A stretch of DNA of 64,000 nt from the IMG/VR virus record IMGVR_UViG_3300032116_022062, positions 19,123 through 83,122 of that record; one strand, 5' to 3'. Both the position numbers and the translations under genes were made by a program. The notes beneath the pieces are model-generated. The model saw nothing but the letters and a program-made list of their open reading frames with translations, did no database searches and was not told where the DNA came from. Positions 1 to 8,018 of the stretch are shown in pieces. Position 1 is the stretch's first letter. Every line of letters starts with the position of its first letter. Source of the stretch: a virus.

Positions 1-1377
1 AGAAACCCCAGTTGATAGTGTCCCATAAGAAGCAACTAAAACTTTAATGTTACCGTCTGTGAATTCCATTTGTTTCTTTATCTCTTCTCTTTTCTTACCA
101 GATATCTCACCATCAATATAATAGTAATCTCTGCCTGGAAGATCCTTTTCTAACTTTTTAAGAATTTGCTGACCGTAATCAATTGTGTGAAATAATAAGA
201 GTGTGTTTGAGTCACACTTTTCTACTATTTTTTTAATAAAATCTAGTCTTTTTTCAGAAACATGTATGTAGGCTTTTTCTAATTCAAATGCGTCTTTTCC
301 GTTTCCACCTTTTTTGATAAGTTGAATTCTATCATCAAACTCTTTATCATTGTGATTCATTATCACTGCTCTAATTTCCATTGGTGTAATGATACCTTTT
401 TCCTTTAACTCATTTGCAGACACCTCTGTTATTTTTGGACCCAATACTGCTTGAATTGTTAAAATTTCACAAGTGTCATCTTCTGGAAAAGTTCCAGAAA
501 CTCCAAATCTTGAATATGCATATTTAAACGTTTTTTGTAATATAGTTGTGATTGTTTTTGCTTTTGCACCGTGTGCTTCATCTGTTATAACTGTGTGAAA
601 TTGTTGAAAAAATTCTTTGGGCCATTTTTCAAGTGATTGATAAGTTCCTATATAAATGTTTGCGTCTTGTGTTCCGGAATGTTTTCTCGGTCTTTCTGAC
701 ATAACTTCTTCAACTCTTAGATCACATGGTGAATATTTAGCGTCTGTATTTAAAATAGATTCTATTTTTTTTTCTCTCATCTCCGCTAAATTGTTTATTC
801 CCCAATTATATTCCATAATGTTATCATAAAACTGTGTCACAAGTGTTATTGAAGGAACTATGATTAGAAATTTGGCAGTTGGATCAATATGTTTTAAAGT
901 ATAAAACATTACAATAGATATTATTAATGATTTACCACCGGATGTGGCAACTTCGGCCATACAATATCTATTTTTAAGTATCTTGTAAGCTGACTCAATT
1001 TGATGATCGTAAGGAGTGAAGTTAATCCATTCTCCTGACTTTGTTCTAACTTTATGAAATTTAAAAAACTCTTTACAAAACTCTTGAACACTCTCTAATG
1101 TCACTTCTCTATTAAGAGGGAATTCATCTTTGTTTTCTAATATGAAAGGCATATCTATTTCTTTGCATCCCTTCATAGCTTCTTTCCAGAGTCCTAAACT
1201 TACTCTTCCGTTTCTAAAATATGTTTGTTGTCCATTCCAAACACCCATTTTGAATGCAGGCATATATCTATAACCTTTCACATGTCTGGTTAGCCAAAGA
1301 TTTAATTGATGGTATTCAATTCTTGTAGCTGACGTGACAACAATTTCTTCTGTCGATGTGTCATATCTAAATTTCAT
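1..1377 (-). CDS. uvsW: UvsW-like SF2 DNA helicase, 3' end cut by window edge
   Basis: The first 459 residues of a superfamily 2 helicase are visible on the minus strand; the C-terminus lies before base 1. The start is the ATG at 1377, 8 bases after an ATATATA promoter element. Motif I (ATSGGKS) is at about residues 144-150 and motif II is DEAH at about 266-269, followed by GVSGTFP (motif III-like) and the start of the second RecA-like lobe. An N-terminal domain of about 110 residues precedes the helicase core, as in T4 UvsW. T4 UvsW unwinds branched DNA and R-loops, and switches origin-dependent to recombination-dependent replication. The family assignment is firm; the exact role is inferred from T4. 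Confidence 0.88.
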   Translation of the reverse strand, partial: MKFRYDTSTEEIVVTSATRIEYHQLNLWLTRHVKGYRYMPAFKMGVWNGQQTYFRNGRVSLGLWKEAMKGCKEIDMPFILENKDEFPLNREVTLESVQEFCKEFFKFHKVRTKSGEWINFTPYDHQIESAYKILKNRYCMAEVATSGGKSLIISIVMFYTLKHIDPTAKFLIIVPSITLVTQFYDNIMEYNWGINNLAEMREKKIESILNTDAKYSPCDLRVEEVMSERPRKHSGTQDANIYIGTYQSLEKWPKEFFQQFHTVITDEAHGAKAKTITTILQKTFKYAYSRFGVSGTFPEDDTCEILTIQAVLGPKITEVSANELKEKGIITPMEIRAVIMNHNDKEFDDRIQLIKKGGNGKDAFELEKAYIHVSEKRLDFIKKIVEKCDSNTLLLFHTIDYGQQILKKLEKDLPGRDYYYIDGEISGKKREEIKKQMEFTDGNIKVLVASYGTLSTGVS

Positions 1378-1385
1378 CTCATATT

Positions 1386-1395
1386 TATATATAAA
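1386..1395 (-). promoter_or_regulatory. Late-type promoter element of uvsW
   Basis: On the minus strand this reads TTTATATATA and ends 8 bases before the uvsW ATG. It is a variant of the recurrent TTAATATATA element. Confidence 0.5.
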
Positions 1396-1488
1396 ATCAT
1401 AGACTGTGTTTAAATTCCATAAAATTTTGAGGTTTTTTATAAGGGAAAAAACAAAATTTGATATATAATAAAAAAATAAACTTAAGTT

Positions 1489-1785
1489 ATGTGGGAATCA
1501 ATTAAGAAATTATTTGGTTTTGGTAAAAAAGAAGAGGTAGTTACTCCAGTATTTGTTGGTGAAACTGAACCAAAAGTAGCGAAAGTTGCTGAGGTAAAAG
1601 TTGAAACTCCTAAAGTTGAAACTCCTAAAAAACCTAAAGCTCCTAAAGCTAAACCAGCTAAATCTGATGCTAAACCGGTAGAAAAGGTTACAGCTAAAGA
1701 AATTAAAGCTAAGGTGAAAAAAGAAGCTCCTAAATCTGAAGAGAAGAAAGCTTCTAAGCCTCGTAAGCCAAAATCTAAACAGTAA
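1489..1785 (+). CDS. Lys/Pro/Ala-rich basic protein
   Basis: A 98-residue protein. After a short amphipathic start (MWESIKKLFGFGKK) it is almost entirely Lys, Pro, Ala, Glu and Val, with PKVETPK and PKAPKAKPAK type repeats like those of histone H1 tails or bacterial Lys-rich DNA-binding proteins. It is probably disordered and may bind DNA or RNA; this rests on composition only. A GATATATAA element lies about 20 bases upstream and a strong terminator follows directly, so it is a single-gene unit. The Phe/Ser/Arg-rich reading on the opposite strand is a shadow of this composition. Confidence 0.75.
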   Translation: MWESIKKLFGFGKKEEVVTPVFVGETEPKVAKVAEVKVETPKVETPKKPKAPKAKPAKSDAKPVEKVTAKEIKAKVKKEAPKSEEKKASKPRKPKSKQ

Positions 1786-1802
1786 TTTTATTACCAAAAA
1801 TT

Positions 1803-1830
1803 AACCCACTCAATCGAGTGGGTTTTTTTT
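1803..1830 (+). terminator. Rho-independent terminator
   Basis: Stem AACCCACTC / GAGTGGGTT with a 4-base loop, followed by eight T. It ends the Lys-rich gene; the converging clpP stop lies just within the T tract. Confidence 0.9.
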
Positions 1831-2491
1831 ATTTTCGCTTAGTTATGATTTCGTCAATCATTCCGTATTTTTTAGCATCTGAAGCAGACATCCAATAATC
1901 ACGGTCTCCGTCTTTATAAACCCTATCATAATTCTGTCCTGTTTTATCTGATATTATCTCATAAAGTTCTTTTTTAAGTGCATTCATTTCTTTTGCTTCG
2001 ATTTCAACATCCGAAGCTTGTTGCATCCAACCACCGTAAGTCAAAGGTTGATGAATCATTGTTCTACTTCTTTTTAAAGCTTTTCTTTTACCTTTATCAC
2101 CAGAGCAAAGAATCACCGCTGCCATTGATGCTGCTAATCCTGTATTAACCGTTGATATATCGCAGTTAATAAAATCCATAACATCTAAAAGACCCATTCC
2201 TGAATAAACTGATCCACCTGGTGAGTCAATATAAATTGAGATATCTTCATCATTTTCACTATCTAAGTAAAGTAGTTGTGCTTTTATTATATTACAAACT
2301 TCTGAATCAATTTCATCAGACAGGAAAATTATTCTTTCATCCAATAATTTAGAAAAAATATCAACCGGAAGGCCATTTGATTCTAGTAAATGAGATGTAG
2401 TATTTTTCTTTTGAATTTTTCTGAAATAGTCTTGTTGAAAAGAACTTGATATTGATTGACTAAGTAGAAATTTGTTTAAATCTTTTTGCAT
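1829..2491 (-). CDS. clpP: ClpP-family serine protease
   Basis: A 220-residue ClpP. The catalytic Ser is in GLAASMAA (about Ser122), the His in TMIHQP (His147, the canonical 25 residues later), and the Asp in the KDGDRDYWMSA segment (about 194-196). The oxyanion motif DSPGGSV is intact at 90-96. An ATG at 2491 is preferred; a longer in-frame start at 2572 would add a poorly conserved basic segment. ClpP forms a tetradecameric barrel and needs a Clp ATPase. None is seen here, so it may use the host ClpX or ClpA. The window also encodes a gp21-type prohead protease, so head maturation is not the obvious job of this enzyme. Confidence 0.92.
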   Translation of the reverse strand: MQKDLNKFLLSQSISSSFQQDYFRKIQKKNTTSHLLESNGLPVDIFSKLLDERIIFLSDEIDSEVCNIIKAQLLYLDSENDEDISIYIDSPGGSVYSGMGLLDVMDFINCDISTVNTGLAASMAAVILCSGDKGKRKALKRSRTMIHQPLTYGGWMQQASDVEIEAKEMNALKKELYEIISDKTGQNYDRVYKDGDRDYWMSASDAKKYGMIDEIITKRK

Positions 2492-2559
2492 AAATAAACT
2501 TTTTGTTTTTTTACTAATTTTTAAGGTAAAAGTTTTAGATACAAAAGCGGTTTTAATTT

Positions 2560-2569
2560 TTAATATATA
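2560..2569 (+). promoter_or_regulatory. Late-type promoter element TTAATATATA
   Basis: An exact match 19 bases upstream of the acidic protein gene at 2589, so it belongs to the long-spacing class. Confidence 0.6.
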
Positions 2570-2588
2570 CAAGAAAAAATTATAAAAT

Positions 2589-3002
2589 ATGAAAACTAGT
2601 GTTGAAATAAGTGGATATACTATATCAATTGAAGAAGCTGATGGTGTAATATCTGTAAATGCTGTTAAAGAAGATGAGGTTGTTGAGGAATTTACAATCG
2701 AAGTTGAGGAGTCTGAAGGTCAAGGTGATTTTGATTCTGATTCGGAAATGGGTCAAGGTGAAGAAGAAGTGAAACCTTTTGGTGATTATGAAGAAGAAGG
2801 AGACTTTGATTCTGATGAATTTGATTCTGATGAAGAGGAATTCGGACAACAAGAAGATGAAGATTCAGATGATGAAGATTCAGATGATGAAGAAGGTGAA
2901 TTTGAAGGTGGTCAAGAAGAAGATGAGGATGACGATGAAGAAGAGAGTGAAAAGCCAGCATTAGAATCTTTTCAATCTTTTATCAACAAAAAAAGAAAAT
3001 AA
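2589..3002 (+). CDS. Highly acidic protein
   Basis: A 137-residue protein. About 40 ordered-looking residues rich in Val and Ile (MKTSVEISGYTISIEEADG) lead into a long Asp/Glu/Ser tract with DSD, DDED and EEDE runs. The tail is short and basic-aromatic (LESFQSFINKKRK), and its ESFQSFI resembles the capsid-targeting peptides found at the N-termini of neighbours, such as FNQFIKE in the next gene. Very acidic small proteins are typical of phage prohead cores (T4 gp67) or of DNA mimics; either is a guess. The next gene starts 3 bases after the stop, so the two are likely co-transcribed. Confidence 0.75.
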   Translation: MKTSVEISGYTISIEEADGVISVNAVKEDEVVEEFTIEVEESEGQGDFDSDSEMGQGEEEVKPFGDYEEEGDFDSDEFDSDEEEFGQQEDEDSDDEDSDDEEGEFEGGQEEDEDDDEEESEKPALESFQSFINKKRK

Positions 3003-3005
3003 TCA

Positions 3006-4076
3006 ATGATTAAAAAGTTTAATCAGTTTATTAAAGAATCTTCACAAGACGGTGTTTTATTATACTATGCTTTTGACTGGGATGATAATATTCTAAGAAT
3101 GCCAACTATGATTCGATTGGAACAAAAGGTTGGAGAACAATGGATTCCAACTGATGTATCAACTGCAGAATTTGCAGAAGTAAGAAATGATAAACAAAAC
3201 TGGAGATTTTTAAATCAGAGCGGTGATGAGGCTTTTGCTAACTTTAGAGATACTGGTCCTAAGGGAGGTGAAGTTTTTTTAGAAGATGTCAAAATTGCTG
3301 TTTCTTCAGGAAGATTCGCTCCGGCTTGGGAAGATTTTTTAGAGTGTCTTTCCAATGGATCACTTTTTGCTATTATAACGGCTCGTGGTCATGAATCCGA
3401 AACAATGAGAAGAGGTGTTGAGTGGATTATTGATAATGTATTGACCGAAGAACAACTATATAATATGTACAATAATCTATTAAAGTTCTCCTATTTTTAT
3501 GATATATCTACAGGGTCAGATAGAATACTAAGAGGAGTTCCTTCACAAAATGAATTATTTAAGTTATACTTAGATAATTGTGATTTTGTGGGTGTTTCTG
3601 CCCCGTCGAGAGGCGGAACTCCAGATAATCCCGAAAAAGCTAAAGAAGAAACTTTGTTACAATTTAAGTCAAAGATAGATAGATTTGCGGGTCAATTAGG
3701 TATGAAAGCGATGATTGGGTTTTCTGACGATGATTTAGGAAACGTATCTCACATCGAAGATTTAGCTGATAAGTTAAATCATGAGGAGTTTCCTAACATA
3801 ATTAAGTTTGTAGTTAAAGGTACAAAAGATCCAGAAAATATTACAAAGAAAGTAACAATGATGGGTGGTGTTACCGAAACCTCAAATCAAACTCCTGGAC
3901 TTGAAAATTCGGTTTTAACAGCTACTCAATTTGGAAATATGACAAGTAGATTAAATCCAAGTGGTCCTTTAAATAGACAAGACGACTTTTTTAACCAATT
4001 TCAAAATCAAGTCAAATATTTGTCAAAAACATCAAAAGAAATATTAAAAAATAAAAAAAGAAAGTCCTCTAAATAA
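3006..4076 (+). CDS. HAD-superfamily phosphatase-like protein with capsid-targeting-like N-terminus
   Basis: A 356-residue protein. It begins MIKKFNQFIKESSQ, a capsid-targeting-like peptide. HAD motif I is FDWDDNIL at about 24-31 (nucleophile Asp and Asp+2 both present). A motif II-like Thr is in IITARGHES and the late acidic motif is GFSDDDLGN. The insert between motifs I and II is long, and about 90 extra residues follow the core, ending in a Lys-rich tail. The substrate is unknown; nucleotide or nucleic-acid 5' phosphate are possibilities. It sits directly behind the acidic protein gene and ends at a terminator whose loop contains the stop codon. Confidence 0.75.
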   Translation: MIKKFNQFIKESSQDGVLLYYAFDWDDNILRMPTMIRLEQKVGEQWIPTDVSTAEFAEVRNDKQNWRFLNQSGDEAFANFRDTGPKGGEVFLEDVKIAVSSGRFAPAWEDFLECLSNGSLFAIITARGHESETMRRGVEWIIDNVLTEEQLYNMYNNLLKFSYFYDISTGSDRILRGVPSQNELFKLYLDNCDFVGVSAPSRGGTPDNPEKAKEETLLQFKSKIDRFAGQLGMKAMIGFSDDDLGNVSHIEDLADKLNHEEFPNIIKFVVKGTKDPENITKKVTMMGGVTETSNQTPGLENSVLTATQFGNMTSRLNPSGPLNRQDDFFNQFQNQVKYLSKTSKEILKNKKRKSSK

Positions 4077-4088
4077 GAGGACTTTTTT
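4062..4088 (+). terminator. Rho-independent terminator
   Basis: Stem AAGTCCTCT / AGAGGACTT with a 5-base loop, then a T run. The stop codon of the HAD-like gene lies at the loop. Confidence 0.88.
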
Positions 4089-4323
4089 ATTTATCAGTTA
4101 TTTTATTTATCTTTAAATCTCTCTCAATTGCTTGTTCATTTTGGAAATACCAAGCTCTAAAATCACAAGCATAATAAATGAATTCTTTTACCGACCCGTC
4201 TTCGTTTGTTTCTGCCTGACAAGTGCTTCCAAACATAAATTGGTTAAAACTTTCTCTCCACTCTATTGGTATTTGAGACTCTCTCACATCAACATTGGCT
4301 TCGTATAATTCTTTTAGTGTCAT
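4087..4323 (-). CDS. Small protein of unknown function
   Basis: 78 residues from the ATG at 4323 (a TTG at 4332 is a weaker alternative). The N-terminus MTLKELYEANVD carries an L-Y-E then Ala arrangement that would suit a T4-type prohead protease site, so it may be another packaged protein. The rest contains Trp/Phe-rich stretches (RAWYFQNEQ) and two Cys but no family that I recognise. It converges on the HAD gene terminator and diverges from the primase gene. Confidence 0.6.
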   Translation of the reverse strand: MTLKELYEANVDVRESQIPIEWRESFNQFMFGSTCQAETNEDGSVKEFIYYACDFRAWYFQNEQAIERDLKINKITDK

Positions 4324-4384
4324 AATAAACAAATATACTTATTTTATATTAAAACTCCTAATAGTTTTCATAATATATCATGTG

Positions 4385-5578
4385 ATGGATAAGATTTATA
4401 TAAAAAATATAATTCAATCAGTGTTAAATAAAGAATTTTCTTCCAAAGGAAGAAGAAAGTTAATTGAATATACTGATAGATTAAACGTTTGCTGTCCATA
4501 TTGTGGTGACGGTAAATCAGAATTTAAAAAAAGAGGAAATCTATATCTTAATCGTCTTATTTATATTTGTTTTAATTGTGATAAAAAAACAACTTTAGAT
4601 AAGTTTTGTAAAGATTTTAACGAGCAAATTGATCCTGATAAAAAGTTGGAAATGATAGAACACTTAAACAGTGTTATGACTTATTCTGATTATGAAGGTG
4701 ACTTTGTTGATGCTAAATTCGATGACCTTATAGACTTATCTGAATTAGAAAGAGTTTTTTCTCAAGATTTAACACCTATTTCTGATTTTAAGCCAATTCA
4801 AGTAAATGGCGGAGTTTATAAATATCTAATAGGTAGAGGAATACCAGCCGAGTTTCATAAAAATATCTATCAAGCAAAGTTTTGGAAAAATGAAGATGAA
4901 CATGAATGGATAATTGTTATGTTAAATCGCAGAGATGATAAAGTATTGGGTCTTCAAATAAGAAACTTAAAAGAAGGAAAACGCAGAATGTTTAAAATTT
5001 ATAACTATGAAAACCTTATTGAATGGATTAATTTAGGAAAAGATACAGATAGTGAATTGGATATAAATCAATTAGTTGTCTATAATAAACTATCCTATTA
5101 TTTTAATATTTTAAATATTAATTTTGGTGATACAATAACGGTATTTGAGGGTTATTTGGACTCATTGTTTTTTCCTAATTCTATTGGACTAGTTGGTGTA
5201 AATACCGACTATAGATTTTTAGAAAATAATGATTTAGATATTCAATATTTTTTTGATAATGATGAAGCTGGTTACAAAAAGTCTGAAGAAAAAATTAAAG
5301 AGGGATATCCTGTTTTTTTATGGAAAAAACTTTTTGAAGATATAGTAGAAAAGAAAAAAGTAGATGATCCTTATGCTTTACTTCATAGAATTTCTAAAGT
5401 TAAAGATATTAATAAATTATCTACATTAGTTGATAATCCACATAAAAAATTAGAATTGAATAATTTCTTTTCTAAAGATGTTTTAGATTTAAAATGGATT
5501 CCGAAATTTAAAAGGAAAAAAAATAAAATAGAAGAGATTGATTATAATAAAAAATTTGACGGTCTAAAATATCTTTAA
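4385..5578 (+). CDS. 61: DNA primase, T4 gp61 / DnaG type
   Basis: A 397-residue primase. A zinc-binding module near the N-terminus has Cys pairs at about 37/40 (CCPYC) and 62/65 (CFNC). The TOPRIM catalytic fold follows, with EGYLD at about 254 (metal-binding Glu) and FFDNDEAG at about 288 (Asp-x-Asp). T4 gp61 makes RNA primers with the gp41 helicase. The ATG at 4385 is chosen because upstream in-frame codons encode an unrelated hydrophobic stretch overlapping the divergent gene. It ends by sharing a TTAA with the convergent HNH gene. Confidence 0.88.
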   Translation: MDKIYIKNIIQSVLNKEFSSKGRRKLIEYTDRLNVCCPYCGDGKSEFKKRGNLYLNRLIYICFNCDKKTTLDKFCKDFNEQIDPDKKLEMIEHLNSVMTYSDYEGDFVDAKFDDLIDLSELERVFSQDLTPISDFKPIQVNGGVYKYLIGRGIPAEFHKNIYQAKFWKNEDEHEWIIVMLNRRDDKVLGLQIRNLKEGKRRMFKIYNYENLIEWINLGKDTDSELDINQLVVYNKLSYYFNILNINFGDTITVFEGYLDSLFFPNSIGLVGVNTDYRFLENNDLDIQYFFDNDEAGYKKSEEKIKEGYPVFLWKKLFEDIVEKKKVDDPYALLHRISKVKDINKLSTLVDNPHKKLELNNFFSKDVLDLKWIPKFKRKKNKIEEIDYNKKFDGLKYL

Positions 5579-6039
5579 ATGAAGTGTTTTAATTTATATT
5601 CGTTTTTTATTGATAAATAGTATTTAAAATCTAAATTTCCTCTTTCATTGTTACAGTCTTTACAACAGACAACTAAATTAACTTGAGCATTGTTACCTCC
5701 TTCAGAAATAGGAATAATATGGTCAGCTGTCGCATTATCCATTGTTAGTTTAGTATCACAGTAAAGGCACTTAGCGTCTTCGTTTTGCTCAACAAATTCT
5801 TTTGCAAAACCTGAAGTTCTTCTTCTTACATTTTTCCCATTATACTTCAATCCAACAACTACAAAATCTTCTAAAACTTTGAATTTTCTTCTAAAAATCT
5901 CAACGGATTTGTAGTTTTTGTTTATTTTAACAGCTGCTATAATAAGGTATTTCCACCTTTTGTAAGTTTTCTTATCAACTGATAAAAAATGTGAATCTTT
6001 TGATGTCGATAAAAACTTTAAAACTTTTATTAGTCTCAT
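5575..6039 (-). CDS. HNH endonuclease
   Basis: A 154-residue protein with a C-terminal HNH nuclease: CLYC (zinc pair), ADHIIPISEGG (catalytic His and DH motif), NLVVCCKDCNNERG (second zinc pair and the Asn). The N-terminal 80 residues are basic and could bind DNA. It may be a free-standing homing endonuclease beside the primase gene, a common location class in T4-like phages, or a packaging or defence nuclease. The stop is shared with the primase stop in a 4-base overlap. Confidence 0.82.
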   Translation of the reverse strand: MRLIKVLKFLSTSKDSHFLSVDKKTYKRWKYLIIAAVKINKNYKSVEIFRRKFKVLEDFVVVGLKYNGKNVRRRTSGFAKEFVEQNEDAKCLYCDTKLTMDNATADHIIPISEGGNNAQVNLVVCCKDCNNERGNLDFKYYLSIKNEYKLKHFI

Positions 6040-6102
6040 CAGAGTTATATATTGACAAAATTGACTTTCCCTAAGGAATATATAAAAGAAAAAATAATCA
6101 CT

Positions 6103-6411
6103 ATGGCAAACAAAAAAGAAGTAGAACCATCTACAGAAACTGGAAAAAAATTGTTTTTTGGATGGGGAAATATCAAATGGGGAATTAAAGAATTAATAAA
6201 GATCTATTCAGCGAAAGACTCTTATTTTTCAAAGAAAAGAATTGAGTCTGGAGCGGCTTTTCTTATCGCTCAATGGGGTATGATATTTTTTCTTTTAGAA
6301 AAACATTCAACATTAACTATGGGTGAATTCTTACTTTGGGCGGCGGCTGAATTTGCAGTCTCTGGTTATATCATTAACAAGATTCAGAAAGAAAAACAGG
6401 TTGAACAATAA
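6103..6411 (+). CDS. Small membrane protein, holin-like candidate
   Basis: 102 residues from the ATG at 6103, preceded by a GAATATATAA element about 19 bases upstream; an in-frame TTG at 6052 is less likely. A polar N-terminus is followed by two hydrophobic segments (about 52-70 and 76-93, around FLIAQWGMIFFLL and FLLWAAAEFAVSGYI) and a charged tail. The size and topology suit a class II holin or a small virion membrane protein, but no diagnostic motif is visible. It is a single-gene unit ended by a perfect-palindrome terminator. Confidence 0.65.
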   Translation: MANKKEVEPSTETGKKLFFGWGNIKWGIKELIKIYSAKDSYFSKKRIESGAAFLIAQWGMIFFLLEKHSTLTMGEFLLWAAAEFAVSGYIINKIQKEKQVEQ

Positions 6412-6430
6412 AAAATTATTCACAAAAAAA

Positions 6431-6458
6431 AGACCATCAAATTTGATGGTCTTTTTTT
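6431..6458 (+). terminator. Rho-independent terminator (perfect palindrome)
   Basis: AGACCATCAAA / TTTGATGGTCT followed by T. The stop codon of the minus-strand lipoprotein gene lies inside this stem. Confidence 0.9.
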
Positions 6459-6556
6459 ATTTCTAATTTTGTATATGCGTCGCATTTAGTATGTTTAGAA
6501 GTTTTACAAGATATTGTAATTGTGCTTAAGATTGCGATTAATATTATTTTTTTCAT
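6437..6556 (-). CDS. Tiny lipoprotein (39 residues)
   Basis: A short minus-strand gene from the ATG at 6556. It begins MKKIILIAILSTITISCKTS, a compact Lys-Lys/hydrophobic signal with a lipobox-like TISC, then a Cys/Lys/Asp-rich tail (KHTKCDAYTK). The ATG overlaps the stop of the upstream gene as ATGA, which supports translational coupling. Small lipoproteins ending in a Cys-Asp-Ala-Tyr type motif occur in Bacteroidota. In a phage, a surface lipoprotein could act in superinfection exclusion or lysis; that is inference. Confidence 0.6.
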   Translation of the reverse strand: MKKIILIAILSTITISCKTSKHTKCDAYTKLEIKKDHQI

Positions 6557-7047
6557 CTTTTGTTTTTTCTTCTAGTACTTTTGTAACTTTTTGATTCAAA
6601 TTGCTCGCCAGAGTCGATAATTTCTTCATCTTTTAAAGATGTCATTTCATCTTTGACTTCTTGTTTTTGTCCAGAAGCTGTTGATTGACTTCCTAAGTTA
6701 GCTAAAACATCTTCCGGTGTGGTAAAATATTTTTTTACACCTTTGATATGATATTTTTCTGTTTCTGCTGGAAATGTTACCTCTTTTCCATCAATTACAA
6801 CTGATTTTTGACCAGGTGTGAAATCAACTCCAGCAGCATCTGCTAAAGTTTGAAGTGCTATTTCATATTTATCAGTAGCTACTTCTTCTTCTTCACCTTC
6901 AAACTCTGCTTCCATTTCGGATGGTCGATTGATAGGTGGTCTTCCACCTAAAGACGGTAGATCTCTTACAGGAGCTTCTAATTCAGGTTCCATTCCTAAA
7001 TCTTCGTTTAATTTACCTTTTACAAATTGATTATATCTTTTAATCAT
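6553..7047 (-). CDS. Acidic/basic bipartite protein with capsid-targeting-like N-terminus
   Basis: 164 residues. The start MIKRYNQFVKGKLNED fits the shared N-terminal peptide, with L-N-E before Asp as a possible protease site. An acidic Pro-rich linker (EFEGEEEEV) leads to a small ordered region near 55-115 (DKYEIALQTLADAAG, VVIDGKEVTF) and a basic tail (STRRKNKR). No known family. The promoter-like TTTATATATA is 18 bases upstream. The stop overlaps the lipoprotein start. Confidence 0.72.
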   Translation of the reverse strand: MIKRYNQFVKGKLNEDLGMEPELEAPVRDLPSLGGRPPINRPSEMEAEFEGEEEEVATDKYEIALQTLADAAGVDFTPGQKSVVIDGKEVTFPAETEKYHIKGVKKYFTTPEDVLANLGSQSTASGQKQEVKDEMTSLKDEEIIDSGEQFESKSYKSTRRKNKR

Positions 7048-7065
7048 TTTAATTTTTATTTTTTT

Positions 7066-7075
7066 GTATATATAA
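7066..7075 (-). promoter_or_regulatory. Late-type promoter element
   Basis: Minus-strand TTTATATATA, 18 bases before the ATG at 7047. Confidence 0.45.
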
Positions 7076-7085
7076 AATTTTGAAA

Positions 7086-7601
7086 TTAATCTTTTTGTTC
7101 TAATTCAGAAACAACATAATCTAAAAAAGAGTCTAATTCATACTCCAGTCCATTACAAAACTCAAATACGTCATAATTATCTTGAGATTTTGAATCTTTT
7201 TGTATTGAATAGAAATCTGGAGATATCTGTCCATTCTCAAAGACAACTATTCTTCCTTCCAATCTTCCTTCAATTCTTTTACCATTTGGCCAAACTAAAT
7301 CTGGAACATAAAGTGTTCCTATATAGTGTAATTCATCACCATAGTCTTCGCAATAATCAAACTCAAATTTAAAAAAACCATTATCGTCTTCAAATGTATT
7401 TTCAGTTTCTGATTTTGCCAATTTATCATGTAATTCTTCTTCTTTGCCTATTTTATGTGAGTCTAAAAATTCTTTTTCTAATGGAGTAAGCGATTTTATT
7501 CCATACTTAGAAATTTTATCTAAGATGTCATCCGTTCTTTCTTTGGATGTATATCCTTCATATCTCATTAAGTGCTTCATAGTATGTTTATCACTTCTCA
7601 T
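7086..7601 (-). CDS. Unknown protein with capsid-targeting-like start and Bacteroidota-type helical motif
   Basis: 171 residues from 7601, whose ATG lies 5 bases after a TAAATATATA element. An internal ATG at 7580 (MKHLMRYEGYTSKE) would place the capsid-targeting-like peptide at the very N-terminus, so the start is uncertain. Residues 24-53 (DDILDKISKYGIKSLTPLEK, then EFLD) closely resemble a short helical motif at the C-terminus of Bacteroidota rhomboid-type proteins. The remainder is an acidic beta-rich region (GRLEGRIVVFENGQ). The function is unknown. Confidence 0.7.
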   Translation of the reverse strand: MRSDKHTMKHLMRYEGYTSKERTDDILDKISKYGIKSLTPLEKEFLDSHKIGKEEELHDKLAKSETENTFEDDNGFFKFEFDYCEDYGDELHYIGTLYVPDLVWPNGKRIEGRLEGRIVVFENGQISPDFYSIQKDSKSQDNYDVFEFCNGLEYELDSFLDYVVSELEQKD

Positions 7602-7606
7602 TAAGG

Positions 7607-7616
7607 TATATATTTA
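7607..7616 (-). promoter_or_regulatory. Late-type promoter element, short spacing
   Basis: Minus-strand TAAATATATA ending 5 bases before the ATG at 7601. It overlaps the end of the upstream minus-strand gene. Confidence 0.5.
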
Positions 7617-8018
7617 GTTTGAAACCCTTGTTTTTCCTATCTTCCAGGCTCCTTTATCAACTCCTGATATCGGAATATATGGATGCTCAGGAAAGTTTTT
7701 GTTTATAACTTTTTCTTTTATAATTTGAAATAAAACTCCTGGTTCCGTGCCATCTAATTGATATATTGCGATGTAACTATTTTCAATATCTTGATTTTTA
7801 AATTTTTTTACTACTTCATCATTTAGAACCGAGTTAATCTTTGATTGTCTTTCCCAGGATTTAACTTCTTTTACCCAACTATCTATAAAACAAAAGATGA
7901 ATCCGCTGGATCCATCTTTAGGATGATTCATAATAACATCTAAATCGATTCCATTAAAAAACGAAACCATTTTATCATCAACTTTTATAGTCTCAATTAA
8001 AGTCATCGAAAATATCAT
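7614..8018 (-). CDS. Unknown protein
   Basis: 134 residues, overlapping the end of the upstream gene. The ATG at 8006 (MTLIETIKVDD) sits inside the upstream stop region and is an equally good start. A mixed alpha/beta composition with conserved-looking segments SGFIFCFIDSW and GVDKGAWKIGKTRVSN gives no recognised family. Its overlap with the 76-residue gene implies co-translation. Confidence 0.6.
   Translation of the reverse strand: MIFSMTLIETIKVDDKMVSFFNGIDLDVIMNHPKDGSSGFIFCFIDSWVKEVKSWERQSKINSVLNDEVVKKFKNQDIENSYIAIYQLDGTEPGVLFQIIKEKVINKNFPEHPYIPISGVDKGAWKIGKTRVSN

Noticed and set aside
1510-1797. Phe/Ser/Arg-rich minus-strand frame
   Set aside because: A mirror of the Lys/Pro-rich gene on the plus strand; overlaps it fully and the terminator follows the plus gene.
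1829-2491. ClpP as the head maturation protease
   Set aside because: A gp21-type protease with His and Ser in place is encoded directly before the capsid gene.
4295-4384. Longer N-terminus for the primase
   Set aside because: Hydrophobic stretch overlapping the divergent gene; zinc module spacing fits the ATG at 4385.
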